64,000 nt of DNA from GCA-002282575 sp964493995 (GTDB lineage Bacteria; Pseudomonadota; Gammaproteobacteria; Thiomicrospirales; Thiomicrospiraceae). A program made the position numbers and the translations under genes. The notes below the pieces were generated by a model. That model did not search any database and had not been told where the DNA came from. It saw only the letters and a list, made by a program, of their open reading frames with translations. Location of the stretch: NCBI GenBank assembly GCA_964493995.1, contig CAZBQD010000004.1, positions 1 through 64,000 on the forward strand, in the 5' to 3' direction. This document shows, piece by piece, positions 1 through 9,771 of the stretch. Each line of letters starts with the position of its first letter. The stretch's first letter is position 1.

Positions 1-95
1 CGTTCCATAAACTTGAGGTAATTGGCGTAATAAACGACACCGCCAGCGTCAGTGTCTTCGTAATACACCCTAACTGGCCAATGATATGTGCTCAT
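1..95 (-). CDS. ybgC: YbgC-type acyl-CoA thioesterase, N-terminal fragment
   Basis: This is the first 31 codons of a gene that runs off the left edge. The visible protein begins MSTYHWPVRVYYEDTDAGG and continues with VVYYANYLKFMER. That is the hotdog-fold signature of the YbgC/4-hydroxybenzoyl-CoA thioesterase family: the aspartate in YEDTDAGG is the catalytic residue, and YANYLKFME follows it. The ATG overlaps the ruvB stop in an ATGA, so the two genes are probably translationally coupled. In gammaproteobacteria ybgC usually opens the tol-pal cluster (tolQRAB, pal), so those genes are expected just outside the window. Too short for the track of longer ORFs, but the family match is clear. Confidence 0.85.
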   Translation of the reverse strand, partial: MSTYHWPVRVYYEDTDAGGVVYYANYLKFME

Positions 96-1105
96 TTTAG
101 CACCTCTGGCACATCAATACCAAGGTGAGAATAAGCAATTGCATTAGCAACACGTCCTCGCGTGGTACGCTGAATGAACCCTTGTTGGATTAAGTAAGGC
201 TCTAGCACATCTTCCAGCGTACCCTTATCTTCACCCAAGGCGGTCGCCAAAGAGTCCACTCCCGCTGGCCCGCCTGAAAAATGCTCAATTAAGGTTTGCA
301 AATAACGAATGTCCATCTTATCTAAACCTGTGTCGTCAATTTGCAATAAGTCCAAAGCAGCGCCCGCCAATGCCTGTGTGACCACACCGTCGGCATGAAC
401 TTGGGCGTAATCACGAACCCGCTTCAGCAGACGATTAGCAATGCGAGGCGTTCCGCGAGAACGACGTGCGATTTCGACTGCACCCAAAGCATCCATCGGT
501 ACAACCAAGCGTTCAGCATTGCGCTGCACAATCGTTGTTAGGTCTTCGACAGAATAAAACTCAAGTCGCTGCACAATACCAAAACGATCACGCAAAGGTG
601 CTGTTAGCATACCAGCACGCGTCGTCGCACCCACCAGCGTAAAGGGTGGTAAATCGATTTTAACACTCTGAGCGGCAGGCCCCTCACCAATCATAATGTC
701 AATATGATAGTCTTCCATCGCAGGATAAAGCACTTCTTCGATAACTGGGTTAAGACGATGAATTTCATCGACAAACAACACATCGTAAGGTTCTAACCGT
801 GTGAGCATTGCCGCTAAATCACCTGGCTTTTCCAACACGGGACCGGATGTTTGACGCAAATTAGCGCCCATTTCATTCGCCAAGACTTGCGCCAAGGTGG
901 TTTTACCCAAACCCGGTGGCCCATAAAGGAGCACATGATCCATCGCTTCACGACGTCCCTGAGCCGCTTTAACAAAGGTGGTTAATTGTTCACAAACCGA
1001 ACGCTGACCAATATACTCATTGAATCGTTGCGGACGCAATGAAGTGACAGCCGTGAAATCTTCCTGCTGTTGCTGATTACCGACAATGCGATCCAGTTCT
1101 ATCAC
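92..1105 (-). CDS. ruvB: Holliday junction branch migration ATPase RuvB
   Basis: RuvB is the hexameric motor that drives branch migration of Holliday junctions together with RuvA. The 337-residue protein has the normal family length. The Walker A motif GPPGLGKTT lies at about residues 62-70 and the Walker B DEIH at about 113-116. The sensor-like region GATTRAGMLTAPLRDRFG and a C-terminal winged-helix segment (around GTLEDVLEPYLIQQGFIQRT) follow. The start overlaps the ruvA stop by 4 bp and the stop overlaps the ybgC start by 4 bp. It is therefore in the middle of a tightly coupled yebC-ruvC-ruvA-ruvB-ybgC run. Nothing unusual in the sequence. Confidence 0.98.
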   Translation of the reverse strand: MIELDRIVGNQQQQEDFTAVTSLRPQRFNEYIGQRSVCEQLTTFVKAAQGRREAMDHVLLYGPPGLGKTTLAQVLANEMGANLRQTSGPVLEKPGDLAAMLTRLEPYDVLFVDEIHRLNPVIEEVLYPAMEDYHIDIMIGEGPAAQSVKIDLPPFTLVGATTRAGMLTAPLRDRFGIVQRLEFYSVEDLTTIVQRNAERLVVPMDALGAVEIARRSRGTPRIANRLLKRVRDYAQVHADGVVTQALAGAALDLLQIDDTGLDKMDIRYLQTLIEHFSGGPAGVDSLATALGEDKGTLEDVLEPYLIQQGFIQRTTRGRVANAIAYSHLGIDVPEVLK

Positions 1106-1707
1106 AAGGTCACCTGAAGCGCATATTTAATTTGGTCGCTTAACACGGCATTATCTTGCCAAGCCTTATCAACACGCTGCGCTGCTTCGGCATTTTTATA
1201 GCCCAAGGCTTCTAGCGCCTGAATCGCTTGTTGTCTCATCATGCTATCCGCGTTATTAAGCGATAAGGGAACCGCAGTGCCGTTCAACACAAAAGCGCCG
1301 ACAATGGAATCAACCGCTGTTGCCAATTCGAGCACCATGCGCTCAGCCGTTTTCTTACCAACACCGGGAATTTTCGTTAACAAAGCAGCGTTCTTTTCTC
1401 TAACCGCTTGCACAAAGGCATCTACCGACAGGGACGACAACACGGCCAAGGCTAGCTTGGGACCAATACCATTCACTTTCACCAACAGACGAAACAAGGA
1501 CTTCTCTTTTTCCGTGGCGAAACCGTAAAGCAACATCGCATCTTCACGCACCACCATGTCGATCAGCAAACAACTTTGCTCACCTAAAGCGGGCAACACC
1601 TCAAAGGTAGATAAGGGCACTTCAACTTGATAGCCCACCCCGGCAACATCCAAAATGACCCAAGGTGGCATTTTTTCAATCAATTGACCTCGTAGACGAG
1701 CGATCAT
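1102..1707 (-). CDS. ruvA: Holliday junction-binding protein RuvA
   Basis: RuvA binds the four-way junction as a tetramer and loads the RuvB motor. The 201-residue protein starts MIARLRGQL, the typical OB-fold start of domain I. Two helix-hairpin-helix motifs are visible, NGIGPKLAL at about residue 79 and IPGVGKKTAER at about 113. A short C-terminal RuvB-contacting domain follows a linker near residues 135-155. It overlaps ruvC by 4 bp upstream and ruvB by 4 bp downstream, indicating coupled translation of the resolvasome. Length and motifs are ordinary. Confidence 0.98.
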   Translation of the reverse strand: MIARLRGQLIEKMPPWVILDVAGVGYQVEVPLSTFEVLPALGEQSCLLIDMVVREDAMLLYGFATEKEKSLFRLLVKVNGIGPKLALAVLSSLSVDAFVQAVREKNAALLTKIPGVGKKTAERMVLELATAVDSIVGAFVLNGTAVPLSLNNADSMMRQQAIQALEALGYKNAEAAQRVDKAWQDNAVLSDQIKYALQVTL

Positions 1708-2189
1708 CGCTGAACCTTGTGTGTAAAAGCAGCTATTTTAGCATGAGTTAAGGCGCAAGCGAGGGCATCGGCAGCATCTTCTGAAGGCGGTTCGGACAAA
1801 CCTAGTAATTGACTGACCATATATTGCACCTGCGACTTATTAGCATGACCTTTACCGACAACCGAACTTTTAATTTGGGTCGGTGAGTATTCCGCAATGG
1901 GCAAAGCTCGACTGGCAGCCGACAACATCACCACGCCACGCGCCATACCCAACTTAATCGCAGTTTGTGGGTTTTTATAAATAAACGGACTTTCAATCGC
2001 TACACAAGCCGGTGAAAATTGTTGAATGAGCGTTTGCATACTTTCATGCAGCTTAACCAAACGCTCTCCATCCGACAAATGACCCACTTTAATACTACCG
2101 GAAGCGATATAACGCGGTGTAAAACGAGTTAATTCAATCACGCCAAAACCAGAAACACGAAAGGCAGGGTCGATGCCCAATATAATCAC
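1704..2189 (-). CDS. ruvC: Crossover junction endodeoxyribonuclease RuvC
   Basis: RuvC is the homodimeric resolvase that cuts Holliday junctions. The protein has 161 residues, slightly shorter than the roughly 173 of E. coli because the C-terminal tail is short. All four metal-binding acidic residues are visible at the positions expected for the family: Asp7 in GIDPAF, Glu66 in AIESPF, and Asp138 and Asp141 in EDAADALA. The gene begins 1 bp after the yebC stop and overlaps ruvA by 4 bp. The yebC-ruvC-ruvA-ruvB order is a classical gammaproteobacterial arrangement. Confidence 0.97.
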   Translation of the reverse strand: MIILGIDPAFRVSGFGVIELTRFTPRYIASGSIKVGHLSDGERLVKLHESMQTLIQQFSPACVAIESPFIYKNPQTAIKLGMARGVVMLSAASRALPIAEYSPTQIKSSVVGKGHANKSQVQYMVSQLLGLSEPPSEDAADALACALTHAKIAAFTHKVQR

Positions 2190-2190
2190 G

Positions 2191-2937
2191 CTATTCGCCC
2201 AGCTGAGCCATGACTTCTTCTGAAATATCTAAATTATGATAGACCTCTTGAACGTCATCCAAGTCTTCCATCATATCGATTAAATCCAGTACTTTTTGTG
2301 TTTCTTCGGCGTTAAGCGAGACTTTAACATCGGCTTCCATCACGACATCGGCATGTTCTGCTACCAACCCTGCCGCTTCTAGCGCTGTTTTCACATCCAT
2401 AAAGGCTTCAGGTGTGCTGATCACATCCATACTACCATCTTCATGCGTCACCACATCATCAGCACCCGCTTCTAACGCAGCATCCATGACCGTATCTTCG
2501 TCCACACCAGCGGCAAAGCTAATCACGCCTTGTTTTTTGAACATATAAGAAACCGATCCATCGGTTCCCATATTGCCGCCTTTTTTCGAGAAGGCATGGC
2601 GCACTTCGGCAACGGTGCGTTGCTTGTTATCGGTCATAGTTTCCACAATCACTGCCACACCAAAAGGCGCATAACCTTCGTAACGCAATTCTTCGTAGTT
2701 TTCCCCTTCCGCTGTACCCGCCGCACGGGCAATGGTTTTTTCGATGGTATCGCGCTTCATATTATTAACCAGCGCTTTATCAACGGCCGCTCTTAAACGT
2801 GGGTTCAAAGAAGGGTCGGGATTCATTTTGGCTGCCACTAAAATTTCACGTAATAATCGAGTGAAAATTTTCGCTTTTTTCACATCTTGACGCGCTTTGC
2901 GATGTTTAATATTGGCCCATTTACTGTGTCCAGCCAC
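2191..2937 (-). CDS. yebC: YebC/PmpR family protein (TACO1 family)
   Basis: The 248-residue protein starts MAGHSKWANIKHRKARQD, the diagnostic N-terminus of the YebC/TACO1 family. It continues with the conserved GNMGTDGSVSYMF segment near residue 120. Family members have been described as transcriptional regulators (PmpR) and, for YebC-type proteins, as factors helping ribosomes through proline-rich stretches; the sequence alone does not decide. Acidic residues dominate the C-terminal half, as in relatives. It is 24 bp downstream of nadA and 1 bp upstream of ruvC, so it probably shares their transcript. Confidence 0.96.
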   Translation of the reverse strand: MAGHSKWANIKHRKARQDVKKAKIFTRLLREILVAAKMNPDPSLNPRLRAAVDKALVNNMKRDTIEKTIARAAGTAEGENYEELRYEGYAPFGVAVIVETMTDNKQRTVAEVRHAFSKKGGNMGTDGSVSYMFKKQGVISFAAGVDEDTVMDAALEAGADDVVTHEDGSMDVISTPEAFMDVKTALEAAGLVAEHADVVMEADVKVSLNAEETQKVLDLIDMMEDLDDVQEVYHNLDISEEVMAQLGE

Positions 2938-2961
2938 AGCCTACTCCTTTTTAGATGTTTT

Positions 2962-4053
2962 TTAGGTATCTTTACGACCAGCAACAACTAATCCTTGTTG
3001 GCGTGAAAAGTCCAACATCCGATTGAGCGAGTTGACGGCACCTTGCCTAATGCTTTCTTCTATTAGAATTTCGTTGGCGCCCGTAGCTAACACCTGCGCT
3101 AAATTTTGCAAGCCGTTCATCGCCATCCAAGGACAATGGGCACAGCTTTGGCAGGTAGCGCCTTCGCCACTGGTTGGCGCAACCAATAGGGTTTTATGCG
3201 GCGCGAGTTGCTGCATTTTCCAAAAAATACCGGCATCGGTGGCGATAATGAACTTCTCATCGGGTAAGTTTTGCACCGCATTAATCAACACCTTGGTCGA
3301 ACCCACCACATGCGCTAACTTCACCACTGCTTCTGGCGATTCAGGATGCACCAGCACCTTAGCATCGGGATGTTGCGCAATCAAGGCTTCCAAGGCTTGC
3401 GTTTTAAACTCATCATGCACCAAACAATGCCCTTGCCAACGAATCATATCAGCGCCCGTTTCTCGCGCAATCCAATTGCCTAAATGACGATCCGGCGCCC
3501 AGAGCAGTTTTTTTCCTTGCGCATGCAGGTGGCGCACGATTTGCAGAGCATTGCCTGAGGTAACCACCCAATCGGCCAGCGCTTTCACTTGCGCACTGGT
3601 ATTGGCGTAAACCAAAGCAACCCGATCGGGATAGTGTGCTCGCCAAGCGGCGAACTCATCTGCCGGACAACCTTCATCTAAGGAACAGGTTGCGCCCAAG
3701 TCTGGCATCAGCACGCGTTTTTCGGGATTGAGAATCTTCGCCGTCTCGCCCATAAAACGCACCCCCACCACTACCAGCGTTTTAGCGGGATGCTGATTAC
3801 CAAAATTCGCCATCTCTAATGAATCGGCGACACAGCCGCCCGTTTCCTCGGCTAAGGCTTGCAGGTCAGCATCGACATAATAATGCGCTACCAACACCGC
3901 ATCTTTTTCAATCAGCAGTGCTTTGATGCGTTGGCGCAATGCCTCTTTGTCAGCGTCAGACAACCAAGGCGACGTCGGAGCCGCCGTGGCTAAGGCTTGA
4001 ATCCGTTGCGCCAGCGCAATTGGAATCGTGGTGTGGTGGGTATGTGTTGTCAT
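2962..4053 (-). CDS. nadA: Quinolinate synthase NadA
   Basis: NadA condenses iminoaspartate with dihydroxyacetone phosphate to make quinolinate, the NAD precursor, using one [4Fe-4S] cluster. The 363-residue protein carries the cluster cysteines at Cys123 (ATCSLDEGC), Cys210 (WQGHCLVH) and the CxxCxxC group at 301-307 (CQSCAHCPWM), the last probably Cys307. Other family blocks are VLVAHYYVDAD near residue 53, HPESP near 236 and PTSGEGATC near 293. A roughly 10-residue N-terminal extension rich in His and Thr precedes the conserved part. nadB is not in view. It sits downstream of the aspS terminator, so it may have its own promoter in the 94-bp gap. Confidence 0.97.
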   Translation of the reverse strand: MTTHTHHTTIPIALAQRIQALATAAPTSPWLSDADKEALRQRIKALLIEKDAVLVAHYYVDADLQALAEETGGCVADSLEMANFGNQHPAKTLVVVGVRFMGETAKILNPEKRVLMPDLGATCSLDEGCPADEFAAWRAHYPDRVALVYANTSAQVKALADWVVTSGNALQIVRHLHAQGKKLLWAPDRHLGNWIARETGADMIRWQGHCLVHDEFKTQALEALIAQHPDAKVLVHPESPEAVVKLAHVVGSTKVLINAVQNLPDEKFIIATDAGIFWKMQQLAPHKTLLVAPTSGEGATCQSCAHCPWMAMNGLQNLAQVLATGANEILIEESIRQGAVNSLNRMLDFSRQQGLVVAGRKDT

Positions 4054-4099
4054 GTGGGGTATTTTACACCGAGAAGGTGGGGTTCTGATAGGTCAAACA

Positions 4100-4121
4100 C
4101 AAAAGCAGCCCGAAGGCTGCT
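4100..4121 (-). terminator. Rho-independent terminator of aspS
   Basis: A 7-bp perfect stem AGCAGCC/GGCTGCT (4104-4110 with 4115-4121) closes a TTCG tetraloop on the minus strand and is followed by a short T run. It lies 27 bp after the aspS stop and ahead of nadA. The T tract is short, so termination may be partial. Confidence 0.75.
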
Positions 4122-4147
4122 CATGAATTAACACAGACGAAAAGCGA

Positions 4148-5932
<1,785 letters not shown>

Positions 5933-5935
5933 GTT

Positions 5936-6583
5936 TTAATTTTCCTTTACTAACTGTGTTTGCTGACTTTCTGGTCGAACAACCTGTTCTGTGGTGCTGC
6001 CTGGAACGACAACACCGCCTGAAATCACCATTTTTAACGCTTGTTCAACCGTCATCGACAGCGGCAATAAATCTTGACTGGGCACCATTAAAAAGAACCC
6101 CGATGTTGGGTTGGGGGTGGTCGGTACAAATACATTCACTAAATTCATTTGACCTGTAACCTGATGCGCTTCACTCTGCTTAGTACTGGTCTGAAACGCA
6201 ATCGTCCAGATACCTTTACGAGGATATTCAATGAGATAGGCCTTTTGAAACGACTGCTCAGATCCCACAAAAGCCTCGGTTACCTGTTTAACCGCAGAAT
6301 AAATTGAGCGCACCAAGGGAATTTTACCCAGTATCGCTTCCCACACATCCACCAATCGCTCACCAAAATAATTGGCGGCAATCACCCCCGTAACCAGAAT
6401 CACCACGGCGGTCATTAACAAACCAAATCCGGGTATGTGGAAGCCCAACAACACGTCGGGACGGTAATCCGGTGGCAATAGCAGCAGCACCTGATCGAAG
6501 GTTTGAATTAAAAAGTTAATGACCAGTACTGTTACCCCTAAAGGCAACCATACCAATAAACCAGCCATTAAATATTTACGCAT
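5936..6583 (-). CDS. DUF502 family inner-membrane protein
   Basis: A 215-residue membrane protein. It starts MRKYLMAGLLVWLPLGVTV with a first transmembrane helix at about residues 5-27. A second helix runs near residues 50-72 (HIPGFGLLMTAVVILVTGV). The cytoplasmic-side motif IPLVRSIYSAVKQVTE near residue 89 and the later PTTPNPTSGFFLMVP are hallmarks of the DUF502 family. No biochemical function is firmly known for the family. It is very often encoded directly upstream of aspS, as here (3-bp gap). The start is the first ATG, and the roughly 100 bp upstream separates it from a divergent phosphorylase gene. Confidence 0.9.
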   Translation of the reverse strand: MRKYLMAGLLVWLPLGVTVLVINFLIQTFDQVLLLLPPDYRPDVLLGFHIPGFGLLMTAVVILVTGVIAANYFGERLVDVWEAILGKIPLVRSIYSAVKQVTEAFVGSEQSFQKAYLIEYPRKGIWTIAFQTSTKQSEAHQVTGQMNLVNVFVPTTPNPTSGFFLMVPSQDLLPLSMTVEQALKMVISGGVVVPGSTTEQVVRPESQQTQLVKEN

Positions 6584-6682
6584 TCCGTGCTACCTTGTCG
6601 ATTGTTGCTTGTTATCATTATGAGTTAACAATAAAATCATGAATTATAACACGGCAACCTCCTAAAAACGCACAAGGTAGAG

Positions 6683-8197
6683 ATGATGAACGACACAAAA
6701 CCGCCACTTTGTCTAAACTTAAAACGCATCGGCATCGACACCTATCGCGAACAAGTTGCCTATTTACATCGTCACTGCCCTTTATACCAAACCGAAGGCT
6801 TCCGCGCTTTATCGAAGTTGGAAATTCGTGCCGAAGGTCAAACCATTTTAGCGACACTGAATATTGTTGAAGACGACCAACTGCTCAGCCCATCTGAATT
6901 AGGATTAAGTACCACCGCTTTCAGTCAATTAGGTCTATCGGAAGGAACGCAGGTAACGGTAGGACAACCACCGCCCGTTCATTCAATGAAATCGGTTCGA
7001 GCTAAAATTGCCGGTGAACGCTTGAATCAAAGTGAATACGACGCCATTTGCGAAGACATTGTGGCACACCGATACGCCAAAGAAGAACTGGCCGCCTTTT
7101 TGGTTTCTTCTGCGCAATCAGGCATGGATCGAGAAGAAGTTTTATTTTTAACGCGCGCCATGACCGCAACAGGTAAGCACATCAACTGGGATGAATCCAT
7201 GGTCGTCGATAAGCATTGCATTGGTGGCATTCCCGGCAATCGAACCACCATGATTGTCACCCCCATCGTCGCGGCTTACGGTTTATTAATGCCCAAAACA
7301 TCCAGCCGTGCCATCACCTCACCAGCGGGAACGGCCGACACCATGGAAGTGCTAGCCGAAGTCAATCTGAGCATCGACAAGCTAAAACAAATCGTCCACC
7401 AAGAACGAGCCTGTTTAGCCTGGGGCGGCACGGCTAATTTGGCACCTGTTGATGACATTCTCATTTCCGTAGAACGTCCCTTAAGCCTAGACTCTCAAGG
7501 ACAAATGATTGCTTCGATTTTGTCTAAAAAATTAGCAGCCGGTGCGACTCACTTGTTGTTAGACATACCTGTCGGCCCCCATGCCAAAGTAACCAATATG
7601 CGCGACGCCATTCAACTGCGCAAACTGTTTGAGTATGTGGCCTTGCACGTTGGTTTACATATTGAAGTGATTATTACCGACGGTAGCCAACCCATTGGTA
7701 AAGGCATTGGCCCGGTGTTAGAGGCGCGCGACGTGATGCAGGTGCTGGCTAACGACAGCCGCGCGCCCGCCGATTTACGCGAAAAATCTTTACAGTTAGC
7801 GGGTCGCATACTGGAATTTCACGCTGACGTTCGTGGTGGAAATGGCTATCACCTTGCTCGAGACATTCTTGAATCCGGTCGAGCGCTCGAAAAAATGAAC
7901 CGCATCATTGAGCGACAAGGACCAAAAGAAGCGATCTCTGTTGCTGAATTGGTCATTTCGGTTAAAAGCAATCACACAGGCATCATTAAATCTATCGACA
8001 ATTTGACCATAGCACGCATTGCCCACATGGCAGGTGCGCCACTCAATGCGGGTGCCGGTATTGACCTGAACCGCAAACTGGGCGATAAAGTTCGCAAAGG
8101 TGAAACCTTGTATCAGGTCTATACCAGTTTCCGCGCCAACTGGGACTTTGTGCAGCAGTTCATTCATGAACAAGGCAATGGATACCAAGTGGGATAA
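6683..8197 (+). CDS. Thymidine phosphorylase family protein (DeoA2/AMP-phosphorylase type)
   Basis: A 504-residue nucleoside/nucleotide phosphorylase. The catalytic half contains the family blocks DKHCIGGIPGNRTTMI near residue 175 (phosphate loop) and TSSRAITSPAGTADTMEVL near 207. About 90 extra N-terminal residues (beta-rich, with LGLSTTAFSQLGLSEG) precede the phosphorylase fold. That architecture matches archaeal AMP phosphorylase and the proteobacterial putative thymidine phosphorylase 2 family, not short E. coli DeoA (440 aa). Substrate cannot be decided: thymidine, or AMP/NMP with phosphate. It is monocistronic and divergent from the DUF502-aspS operon. The stop is immediately followed by a repeat element. 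Confidence 0.9.
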   Translation: MMNDTKPPLCLNLKRIGIDTYREQVAYLHRHCPLYQTEGFRALSKLEIRAEGQTILATLNIVEDDQLLSPSELGLSTTAFSQLGLSEGTQVTVGQPPPVHSMKSVRAKIAGERLNQSEYDAICEDIVAHRYAKEELAAFLVSSAQSGMDREEVLFLTRAMTATGKHINWDESMVVDKHCIGGIPGNRTTMIVTPIVAAYGLLMPKTSSRAITSPAGTADTMEVLAEVNLSIDKLKQIVHQERACLAWGGTANLAPVDDILISVERPLSLDSQGQMIASILSKKLAAGATHLLLDIPVGPHAKVTNMRDAIQLRKLFEYVALHVGLHIEVIITDGSQPIGKGIGPVLEARDVMQVLANDSRAPADLREKSLQLAGRILEFHADVRGGNGYHLARDILESGRALEKMNRIIERQGPKEAISVAELVISVKSNHTGIIKSIDNLTIARIAHMAGAPLNAGAGIDLNRKLGDKVRKGETLYQVYTSFRANWDFVQQFIHEQGNGYQVG

Positions 8198-8198
8198 A

Positions 8199-8332
8199 GC
8201 GACCTACCCCAATGCTGTTCACTTAAAGAATATTTCCGTTCGCCCTGAGCTTGTCGAAGGGATACAGGTAAGCAACCCGTGGTTCGACAGGCTCACCACG
8301 AACGTTTAAATGAACAGTATTGCGACCTACCC
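8199..8332. repeat. Composite inverted-repeat mini-element with REP-like core and flanking direct repeats
   Basis: Three nested layers are visible. Direct repeats GCGACCTACCC lie at 8199-8209 and 8322-8332. Just inside them are 17-bp inverted repeats, 8211-8227 (AATGCTGTTCACTTAAA) and 8305-8321, matching at 15 of 17 positions. The core holds two related GC-rich hairpin units: CGTTCGCCCTGAGCTTGTCG from 8238, ending AAGGG, and its inverted partner ending CACCACGAACG at 8304. The inner hairpins have compensated end stems (CCCT/AGGG in one, GTGG/CCAC in the other). I recognise the core as a repeat scattered in many proteobacterial genomes. The layout resembles a MITE or REP insertion with an 11-bp target duplication. 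No ORF is inside it. Confidence 0.75.
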
Positions 8333-8354
8333 AGAAAAAAACGCTAATAAGGTC

Positions 8355-8382
8355 TTGCAAAATTTCAAAGCTCTGCTATAAT
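8355..8382 (+). promoter_or_regulatory. Sigma-70 promoter of tRNA-Asn
   Basis: TTGCAA at 8355-8360 and a perfect TATAAT at 8377-8382 are separated by 16 bp. The tRNA begins 13 bp after the -10 box. The same TTGCAA-16-TATAAT arrangement recurs in front of the tRNA-Leu gene. Confidence 0.8.
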
Positions 8383-8395
8383 TCTCTTCATCGAT

Positions 8396-8471
8396 TCCCT
8401 GATAGCTCAGTCGGTAGAGCGACGGACTGTTAATCCGCAGGTCCCTGGTTCGAGTCCAGGTCGGGGAGCCA
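8396..8471 (+). tRNA. tRNA-Asn (anticodon GTT)
   Basis: A 76-nt cloverleaf with an encoded CCA end. The acceptor stem is TCCCTGA/TCGGGGA with one G-T pair. The D arm is GCTCAGTCGGTAGAGC, the anticodon loop CTGTTAA with GTT, and the T arm GGTTCGAGTCC. It has its own promoter and terminator. Confidence 0.97.
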
Positions 8472-8504
8472 AATTCAGCTTGTAATTCATGTAGTTACAA
8501 TCTT

Positions 8505-8545
8505 AAAAAAGCCACAATCAAAAATGAGTTGTGGCTTTTTTGTTT
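8505..8545 (+). terminator. Rho-independent terminator after tRNA-Asn
   Basis: A 13-bp perfect stem AAAAAAGCCACAA / TTGTGGCTTTTTT (8505-8517 with 8529-8541) with an 11-nt loop ends in a T run. The A run on the other side allows it to serve minus-strand transcripts of the gene at 8638 as well. Confidence 0.9.
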
Positions 8546-8637
8546 CTAAGCCTTTGTTTTGTGTGATCACTGCAAGCAATAGGTGAGCAACCGATGAGAA
8601 TAAGAAACCACTTCTCTTATCGCTCACGTTATCGAAC

Positions 8638-9771
8638 TCACTGCCACGCAAAACTACCCTGCCAACCCAGCAAAAAGAAAAATCCTTCCAATCCATTCGA
8701 TTGAGTCACCTCACCAATTTGCCAGCGCGTGCGTAGCCAACTGGTGGCATCGTATTCGACCAATAAACTGAGCTTGTGCTGATTGGGCAACACATCGTTT
8801 TGACTGACATCAGCACGCTCATCTCGCACCCCGATTCGCCATTGCGGATGCCAACGGTGTAGTAACATGGCATAGTATCCCGATTGATTCGCCACAGCAC
8901 CAGCCGATGCGCCAGCTTCACGATTCAGCCATTCAGACTGCCATAACCAATAACGCCCATTGGGCAAATAATGCTTTACAGACAAATCAATCGCCTGCCA
9001 TTGACTGGCATAATAGCGACCATCTAGCCCTCTTTGTTCACCTTGTACCAGACTTGCTCCCAGCAAAGCGTGTGTGTTTGGCGTCCAAGCCTGCGCCCAC
9101 CGTCCGAACAATGTTGTCGTGGCTAACTGCATCCGATCATCGGCGAACTGATCTCGATTGGTGGCAGTAAGTGCCTCTCCCCCTAACACCAATCCATTTC
9201 CAACTAACTGATTTATCTGAATGCCTTTTTCCAGCATCGACGAATCACCAAACAGTCGTTGATAAATGACAGGGGCATCAATAAAATCGCGATCGTGCGG
9301 ATGCTGGCTGTTCAATCGCCCCAAGGCTGAATAAAACTGACCCAGCTTGGCTTGTGTTAAAGGAAATAGTGGCATGTTCGCGTAGGCTTCATCGACTGAA
9401 ACCCCTTCGGCGGTGACATTCAAATTGGTGAAATAGCGCCAGCGTTGATTGGGGCGTCCTTCTACCACCACATCCGTCCATTGTGCATCGGGATGTTGGT
9501 GTTGCTCTTGCCATTGCTCGTCGAACCGATTGGCTCTATCTACCCATAAATGCGACCCTTGAGCAATCGCCATCATGCGACTGTCTTTTAATGGCCACCC
9601 TTGAAATACCTTATGCGGTGCTTCATCATTTAACCACTCATTGAGCACCGCTTGACGATCTTCAATGGGGTTGGCTAACGCCTGCCACACACTCACCTTT
9701 TCTTCCGAGCCAAAGGCCATATTCGCTGACATTAGCGCCGCCAAACTCATCAATAAGGTGCGTGTTTTCAA
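8638..9771 (-). CDS. Putative outer-membrane beta-barrel protein, MntR-linked
   Basis: I do not recognise a named gene. The 377-residue protein has a signal peptide (MKTRTLLMSLAALMSANMAFG, cut near residue 21) and then alternating aromatic/polar strands rich in Trp and Gln, typical of an outer-membrane barrel. The block GRLNSQHPHDRDFIDAPVIYQ near residue 150 resembles a motif in uncharacterised outer-membrane proteins near metal uptake genes. It is too short for a TonB-dependent receptor and has no plug. The start is TTG, overlapping the mntR stop as TTGA; the first ATG is 21 bp further in and would remove the positive n-region. Co-expression with mntR suggests a metal-linked role (inference). 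Confidence 0.6.
   Translation of the reverse strand: MKTRTLLMSLAALMSANMAFGSEEKVSVWQALANPIEDRQAVLNEWLNDEAPHKVFQGWPLKDSRMMAIAQGSHLWVDRANRFDEQWQEQHQHPDAQWTDVVVEGRPNQRWRYFTNLNVTAEGVSVDEAYANMPLFPLTQAKLGQFYSALGRLNSQHPHDRDFIDAPVIYQRLFGDSSMLEKGIQINQLVGNGLVLGGEALTATNRDQFADDRMQLATTTLFGRWAQAWTPNTHALLGASLVQGEQRGLDGRYYASQWQAIDLSVKHYLPNGRYWLWQSEWLNREAGASAGAVANQSGYYAMLLHRWHPQWRIGVRDERADVSQNDVLPNQHKLSLLVEYDATSWLRTRWQIGEVTQSNGLEGFFFLLGWQGSFAWQ

Noticed and set aside
8100..8309. A small plus-strand protein across the end of the phosphorylase gene and the repeat element
   Set aside because: It is an out-of-frame shadow of the phosphorylase gene that then translates the repeat; no ribosome binding site.
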